Assembly (NCBI GenBank): GCA_047600785.1
Contig: JASGKH010000002.1
Span: 310,001 to 374,000 of the forward strand
From: Breznakibacter sp047600785
GTDB lineage: Bacteria; Bacteroidota; Bacteroidia; Bacteroidales; Marinilabiliaceae
DNA length: 64,000 nt
Reading direction: 5' to 3'
The notes beneath the pieces are model-generated. The model did not search any database, had not been told where the DNA came from, and worked only from the letters and a program-made list of their open reading frames with translations. The stretch's first letter is position 1; each line of letters begins with the position of its first letter. The translations under genes were made by a program, and so were the position numbers. This document shows positions 59,318-64,000 of this stretch, one piece after another.

Positions 59318-61801
59318 TTAAACGAGGTGTCGGCCCTGGTTTTGGACAATGCGTTGTTTAACCATATCGGCCAGTGAATCGTACGAATGGTTTTCTGGAT
59401 AAACGGGGGCCAGATACTCTACACTGATCCGTTTAAACGGTCTCGGAAATTTACTGCCTTTAGGCAGTGCGTCAAAAGCCCCTTTTATGGATACCGGAAC
59501 GATGGGGATGTTCAGTTCCCGGCTCAAAATGGCAAAGGTCTTTTTGAAATCACCCAATTTGCCGTTATGGGAACGTGTCCCTTCGGGAAAGATTACCAGA
59601 TATTTCCGGTTCCTGAGCACTTCTGCCATTTTTTGGATCGATTGCTTTAAATCCTTGTTCATGTCCATGACGATGATGTTGTTGCGCTGGGCAAAGAATT
59701 TGAGCAACTTGCCTTTGATGTGTTTTTCCTTGGCATAGAAGTAGGTTTTTCCGACTTGTCTGGTCCGTAAAAAGCCGGTCACCAGTAAACCATCAAAAAA
59801 GCTTTGATGGTTAGGGGCTATAATGCAAGGCCCTTCGGGCAGGTTTTCGAGCCCTTTGCCTCTGTACCTGAAATAGATGCGGAAGAACCCGTTCGAAATT
59901 TTCGTGATCAGGTGGGCAGTGACCCATGTACGCGGGATACGGAACGAGACTTTTTCTCGGATGATCTCGGTCCAGTTGACTTTTTCGGCATGAAGACGGC
60001 TCCTGTGCTGTGCAATGTGTTCGCTCAGTTTTTTTATGTCTTCGAAAAGAACCATTTCTTCGGGGGCTAAGTTGACGCCAAACGAATTTTGCAGAAAGAC
60101 CTGAAAGCTTACTTTGTCGAGCGAGTCCAGGCCCAGATCAAATTCCAAATGGTCGGACGGATTTACACGGCAGTTTTTCTCTGCTTCCAGATAGGTTCTG
60201 ATGATTTTGTATTCGGGCGAAAGATCCTCAACGGTTGCGTCTTCTGTTTTTTCGGTCCGTTTGGGGGTATCGGCCATTTCGTGCAACTGGAAACGTTTTA
60301 TTTTTCCCAGCCTGGTTTTCGGCAACTCTTTGTCGACAATGGTGAAATTCAAAATCTTTCGGTAAGGCGGCGACATGCGGTTATACTCATGGAACACCTT
60401 TTTTTGCAGGTATTCGAATACGTCGTCAATGCCCAGCCTGTCGATCTCGGCCTGGTTTGGCGCCACGACGGCGTGCAACTGATCGGCCATTTGGATGACC
60501 CCGATCTCGGCAATTACAGGGGTAAGCGACAGTACTTTCTCTTCGATCTCCGAGGGGTTGATGTTTTTCCCGTTGGACAGGATGATGATCTCTTTCTTGC
60601 GGCCTGTGATGTATAAATATCCCTCTTCGTCAACGTATCCCAGATCACCGGTGTATAGCCAGCCGTCTTTTATTACCATGGCGGTCTCATCGGGTTTGCG
60701 CCAGTAACCTTGCATCACGTTGGGCCCTTTTACGGCTATTTCGCCATCAAATACCGCCACTTCTGAAAAAGGAACCACCTGACCGGGCGATCCGGGACGG
60801 AGCTGGCCGGGACGGGTGAACGTGATCATGGGGGCTGCCTCGGTCATCCCATAACCTTCAAGCAAGTCGAAGCCCAGGGTACGGTAATCAGAAGCGATGG
60901 CGGCATCCAGGGCTGCCCCGCCACATACCATAAAGCGGACTTTTCCTCCAAACTTATTGTGGACTGTTTTAAATAATGTACGCGAAAATGCAGGATTGTC
61001 GATTTTCCGTGCCAGGTTGAAAAGAAGTTTGGCCACCGTGCTTTGGTTGATCTTATCCATAACGCCTTTGCGGATGGCGGCATATAATCTTGGGACACCG
61101 ATAATCACGGTTACCTGGTTCTTCTGAAGGGTGTCGATGATGTCGCTCGGCGCCATTGACGGCGATATGCACGCCTTGGCCCCTTTATAAAATGTCGCAA
61201 CCATGGAACCCAGCAGCGGCAGGATATGGTGTAGCGGCAGCAATATCAAAATGGTCTGCTCTTCTGTCAGTATGGGTATTTCGTCGCAAACGGCTTTGAG
61301 GTTCACGATCAGGTTGCGAAAGCTGAGCATTACTCCTTTGGGGCTTCCCGTCGTGCCGGATGTATAAATGATCACGGCTGTTTCTTCGGGATCGGGATCG
61401 ATGGTCACCCATTGGGTTTCGTTCAATGCCGATACGTTGCTTTCATGCCCGTCGATCTCTACCAATTGGATATGTGCGCCACATAAGGCCAGTGCGGCCT
61501 CCATAACGGGTTTTGTGGTTTTGGAGACAAAGGCCGTTTCTGGTTCACTGTCGCGCAAAATATATGCGACTTCTTCGGCAAGCAACAAATGGTCAATGGT
61601 AACGGCAATGGCGCCGTTGTTCCAGACGCTGTAGAATGCATAGATCCATGCCGGACGGTTTTCTGCAAAGATAACTGCCCGCGAACCCTTTTTTAATGTG
61701 GTAAGTGATGTGAACCGGTGTATGTGTTGGTGGAGTTCTGCGTAACTAATTTCGGTTTGGCCAAAAGTGATGGCCGTCTTTTCTCGCCTCGCTAATATCA
61801 T
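59318..61801 (-). CDS. Fused AMP-ligase, acyl carrier protein and glycerophosphate acyltransferase
   Basis: An 827-residue three-domain protein. Residues ~1-520: AMP-forming acyl ligase ('VIIYTSGTTGSPKGVML', 'LLEGYGMTEAAPM', 'GWLYTGDLGYVDEEGYLYITGRKKEIIILSNGKNINP'). Residues ~535-610: acyl carrier protein with phosphopantetheine Ser560 in 'DLGLDSLDK'. Residues ~625-827: PlsC-type acyltransferase with HX4D (His665, Asp670 in 'NHQSFFDG') and 'FPEGTRSHNG'. The likely role is to activate free or recycled fatty acids, hold them on the attached carrier and transfer them to a lysophospholipid or glycerol phosphate, comparable with Aas of Escherichia coli but with its own carrier. No transmembrane helix is obvious. 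Confidence 0.9.
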   Translation of the reverse strand: MILARREKTAITFGQTEISYAELHQHIHRFTSLTTLKKGSRAVIFAENRPAWIYAFYSVWNNGAIAVTIDHLLLAEEVAYILRDSEPETAFVSKTTKPVMEAALALCGAHIQLVEIDGHESNVSALNETQWVTIDPDPEETAVIIYTSGTTGSPKGVMLSFRNLIVNLKAVCDEIPILTEEQTILILLPLHHILPLLGSMVATFYKGAKACISPSMAPSDIIDTLQKNQVTVIIGVPRLYAAIRKGVMDKINQSTVAKLLFNLARKIDNPAFSRTLFKTVHNKFGGKVRFMVCGGAALDAAIASDYRTLGFDLLEGYGMTEAAPMITFTRPGQLRPGSPGQVVPFSEVAVFDGEIAVKGPNVMQGYWRKPDETAMVIKDGWLYTGDLGYVDEEGYLYITGRKKEIIILSNGKNINPSEIEEKVLSLTPVIAEIGVIQMADQLHAVVAPNQAEIDRLGIDDVFEYLQKKVFHEYNRMSPPYRKILNFTIVDKELPKTRLGKIKRFQLHEMADTPKRTEKTEDATVEDLSPEYKIIRTYLEAEKNCRVNPSDHLEFDLGLDSLDKVSFQVFLQNSFGVNLAPEEMVLFEDIKKLSEHIAQHRSRLHAEKVNWTEIIREKVSFRIPRTWVTAHLITKISNGFFRIYFRYRGKGLENLPEGPCIIAPNHQSFFDGLLVTGFLRTRQVGKTYFYAKEKHIKGKLLKFFAQRNNIIVMDMNKDLKQSIQKMAEVLRNRKYLVIFPEGTRSHNGKLGDFKKTFAILSRELNIPIVPVSIKGAFDALPKGSKFPRPFKRISVEYLAPVYPENHSYDSLADMVKQRIVQNQGRHLV

Positions 61802-62034
61802 ATTCCTCGTGTTTCCGTCGGCCGCAAAGATACATTATTTTCTAACGGCTGTGACAACGATTTTATATGACATTGATTTTGAGGTTTTGTTCACGTACGG
61901 AGAAGGGGCGGTTTGGCAATAATCCTTAAAAAAAAGGAACGGTTCTTGTTAGAAAAGCCATCTGTGGGTTAACTTTGCGGGATTGCGTTTGTGTCTTTTC
62001 GGGATGGTACTGTCATCTTTTTAAATCAGGAAAA

Positions 62035-62589
62035 ATGTCAAAGAAGGTATTTGTGTTTTTAGCACCGGGTTTTGAGGAAGTTGAGGCCATTACGCCTATT
62101 GACGTGCTCCGCAGGGCTGGCTTGGATGTCACCACTGTTTCCATTACCGATGACCGGAAAGTGGTTGGTTCGCATCACATTGAAGTCGTGTCCGATGTGC
62201 TTTTGTCCGAAATTGATCTTGGACGGGCCGATGTGTTGTTGCTTCCCGGCGGAATGCCCGGAACAAACAATTTGAATGCCTGTGGTGTTTTAAAAGCGGC
62301 TTTGGTGGAGCATAGTGCCAAAAACAAATTGGTTGCCGCCATTTGTGCCGCTCCGTTGGTGCTTGGGGAGCTGGGGCTGCTCGATGGGCACACGGCTACT
62401 TGCTATCCCGGCCATGAGCCGCGGTTAAAAGGAGCTAACGTCACCTCGAACCAGGTCGAAGTGTCGTTACCTTTTGTGACCGGCAGGGGGGCAGGGGCTT
62501 CCATGGAATTTTCATTGACCTTGGTCACCCTGCTGGCCGGTTCCAAAACGGCTGGCGAATTGGCGGCAAAAATGATGGTGTTGCGCTGA
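62035..62589 (+). CDS. DJ-1/PfpI family protein (YajL-like)
   Basis: A 184-residue protein. Start at 62035 (MSKKVFVFLAPGFEEVEAI) fits the DJ-1 subfamily opening with its conserved Glu. 'ADVLLLPGGMPG' and the nucleophile elbow 'VAAICAAPLVLG' with the reactive Cys are present, as is 'TCYPG'. DJ-1/YajL proteins are implicated in oxidative or carbonyl stress protection. It stands alone on the forward strand. Confidence 0.92.
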   Translation: MSKKVFVFLAPGFEEVEAITPIDVLRRAGLDVTTVSITDDRKVVGSHHIEVVSDVLLSEIDLGRADVLLLPGGMPGTNNLNACGVLKAALVEHSAKNKLVAAICAAPLVLGELGLLDGHTATCYPGHEPRLKGANVTSNQVEVSLPFVTGRGAGASMEFSLTLVTLLAGSKTAGELAAKMMVLR

Positions 62590-62665
62590 GTGCAGCGTAT
62601 ACCTTTGTCCAAATTGGTGTTTGAAAAAGACGGATATTGAATATTTATTAATCAAAAGTGAAACA

Positions 62666-63151
62666 ATGAGAAAAACAGTTTTGGTTTTATTTGCCTTGAT
62701 GCTAGGCACAGTGGCTTTTGCCCAGATCAACGACCATGCCTTGGGCTTGCGCCTGGGTGGAAGTAATTCGGTGAGCAACGAAATTTCGTACCAGCACGGA
62801 TTATCGAATAAGAATCGCTTTGAGGCCGACCTGGGCTTGCGTAACCATAAATACTATTCCGCATTCAGCTTATCGGGTGTTTACCAATGGGTTTGGGGCA
62901 TCGAATCGGGTTTTTCGTGGTATGCGGGCGTGGGTGGCCAGTTGGGATCATGGAGCTGGAAAGACAAATATTCCGGGGATGATGATTCCGGTACATGGTT
63001 AGCCGTTTTGGGGCAGATTGGTATCGAATACCAATTTACCGAAATACCCATCCAGATCTCTATCGATACCCGTCCCAGCATTGGGTTGGTGAACTACAAC
63101 AGCGAATTGGGCTATTGGGATTTGGCGTTGGGCATCCGCTATACGTTTTAA
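62666..63151 (+). CDS. Small outer-membrane beta-barrel protein
   Basis: A 161-residue exported protein. Start at 62666 gives a signal peptide (MRKTVLVLFALMLGTVAFAQ). The mature part alternates short amphipathic strands ('ALGLRLGGSNSVSNEISYQHGL', 'FEADLGLRNHKYYSAFSLSGVYQWVW', 'GIEYQFTEIPIQISIDTRPSIGL') and ends in 'WDLALGIRYTF' with the C-terminal Phe typical of outer-membrane barrels. Eight strands would fit. Function unknown. Confidence 0.82.
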   Translation: MRKTVLVLFALMLGTVAFAQINDHALGLRLGGSNSVSNEISYQHGLSNKNRFEADLGLRNHKYYSAFSLSGVYQWVWGIESGFSWYAGVGGQLGSWSWKDKYSGDDDSGTWLAVLGQIGIEYQFTEIPIQISIDTRPSIGLVNYNSELGYWDLALGIRYTF

Positions 63152-63176
63152 TTCGGAATATCAGTCCAAACAAGAT

Positions 63177-63204
63177 AAAAGCGGCCGTGAGGCTGCTTTT
63201 TTTG
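63177..63204 (+). terminator. Terminator after the small barrel gene
   Basis: Stem AAAAGCGGCC / GGCTGCTTTT (one G-T pair) with a 4-base loop, followed by TTTG. Confidence 0.75.
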
Positions 63205-63332
63205 TTTACAGAAGGCAGGACTGAAGGTGGTAGAGCCTTGTGTGATGGATTTAAGCGCAATGGGTTTCCATTTGCCGGCATTAAAAGATTGAAACTTTTT
63301 CACTCGGGAATTTCGAACCCCAAACGCTTCGC

Positions 63333-64000
63333 TTACAGTTTAATGTTCACCTGTCCCCTAATCCCAAAGCTGGGAGCCCCGGTCTGCGATTTAGGGGCGA
63401 CCCGCCAAACGGCATCAATCCTGAAGAACCGGAGAATGTTCTCGACCCCGGCGCCCACCTCTAAATAGGGTTTGCCGTTGTATGAGGTGGAGAAAGGCAG
63501 ATCGATCAGGTTATTGTGCTGGTTTAACGACCCTACCATGGCCTTGGCCGATACGACTTCGCGTAGCCCTAGCTTTTTCAACAGCGGCAAACGGTTAAAG
63601 AAGAAACCGTTCATGTGGTACTCCATGTAAGAGTGCAAGTATTTGTCGTGGACAAATTCCAAATAGTCCATCATGTTAAAATCGTAGGTGTAGAACCCGT
63701 ATGTTTCGTTGCCGCGTGGAATATCGAGGAACGAGTAAGGCATTTTACCGACGTAGGCGCCCCCTTCAAACGCATACATCAACAAGGCCTGGCCAAGGTA
63801 TACGTTGTGCTTGTAGCTTGCATGTACCCGTGCGTACGGATGGGTTTGGTCATTCACCCATGTTTGGCCGCCGCCCAGCGTAAGATGGATAATGGGACGG
63901 TACGCGGACGAATAGTAGAACCTCAGGAATCCGTTGTCGATGTATTTTTCTTTCCAGCTCCAGCGAAAGTCAATATTGAGATCGAGGCTGGATACGGACG
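63333..64000 (-). CDS. DUF5686-type outer-membrane protein, C-terminal part
   Basis: Partial gene: the frame is open to the right edge (64000), so only the last ~220 residues are seen. 'TYDFNMMDYLEFVHDKYLHSYMEYHMNGFFFNRLPLLKKLGLREVV' and 'YLEVGAGVENILRFFRIDAVWR' are typical of the C-terminal barrel of DUF5686/carboxypeptidase-regulatory-like proteins, large (~800 residues) outer-membrane proteins of Bacteroidota. It ends in 'GIRGQVNIKL'. Function unknown. Confidence 0.8.
   Translation of the reverse strand, partial: SVSSLDLNIDFRWSWKEKYIDNGFLRFYYSSAYRPIIHLTLGGGQTWVNDQTHPYARVHASYKHNVYLGQALLMYAFEGGAYVGKMPYSFLDIPRGNETYGFYTYDFNMMDYLEFVHDKYLHSYMEYHMNGFFFNRLPLLKKLGLREVVSAKAMVGSLNQHNNLIDLPFSTSYNGKPYLEVGAGVENILRFFRIDAVWRVAPKSQTGAPSFGIRGQVNIKL

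Noticed and set aside
59044..59349. Reverse frame of 101 codons overlapping the end of the acyltransferase gene
   Set aside because: Overlaps a well-defined gene in another frame and shows no recognisable domain.

Overview
The window looks like a chromosome segment from a Bacteroidota bacterium, probably an anaerobic or microaerobic member of the Bacteroidales/Marinilabiliales side of the phylum. The evidence is a periplasmic hybrid two-component sensor of the polysaccharide-utilization type, lipoprotein-rich exoglycosidases, a complete hmu-type heme locus (hmuR-Y-S-T-U-V), a BspA-like protein with a C-terminal type IX secretion-like tail, TAnnTTTG promoter motifs and very few Shine-Dalgarno sequences. 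No rRNA, tRNA, CRISPR array, transposase or phage gene was seen.

Layout. 1-16470: a carbohydrate cluster. A hybrid two-component sensor/AraC regulator (213-4401) is followed by a reverse-strand HU-IG protein gene flanked by tandem repeats, then four forward exoglycosidases: GH31 with a PA14 insert, GH95, GH3 and a YicI-like GH31. Together they would fit removal of xylose, fucose and glucose from xyloglucan oligosaccharides. 16593-28757: mostly housekeeping (yaaA, a PAS histidine kinase, ribH, a TPR protein, recF with a DciA-like gene, ndk, photolyase/cryptochrome, class I fumarase), plus an unusual 709-residue fusion of an HgdB/double-cubane-type protein with its BadF-type ATPase. 28996-46845: four chemoreceptor-like proteins, in two pairs, bracket sucD and the heme operon. 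47170-53921: DUF454 protein, bacterioferritin, HAD phosphatase, a Nif11-like small protein, a second HU-IG gene with its own tandem array, a BspA-like surface protein, a lipoprotein and a nucleosidase. 54385-58516: a galacturonate operon (lacI-type regulator, uxaB, uxaA) with a clear operator. 59318-64000: a three-domain acyl-ACP ligase/ACP/acyltransferase, a DJ-1 family protein, a small outer-membrane barrel and the end of a DUF5686 protein.

Three things stand out. First, two paralogous HU-IG genes each have a tandem array of 23-bp units immediately 3' and a REP-like GC-rich element 5'; the arrays have the same period but different sequence. Second, the HgdB-type/ATPase fusion carries a 3+3 cysteine pattern that suggests a double-cubane iron-sulfur cluster. 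Third, four genes (hybrid sensor, GH31, hmuR, dciA-like) are each broken by exactly one extra base in a short homopolymer. Because one of them belongs to the replication machinery, I read these as sequence errors more than as real pseudogenes.
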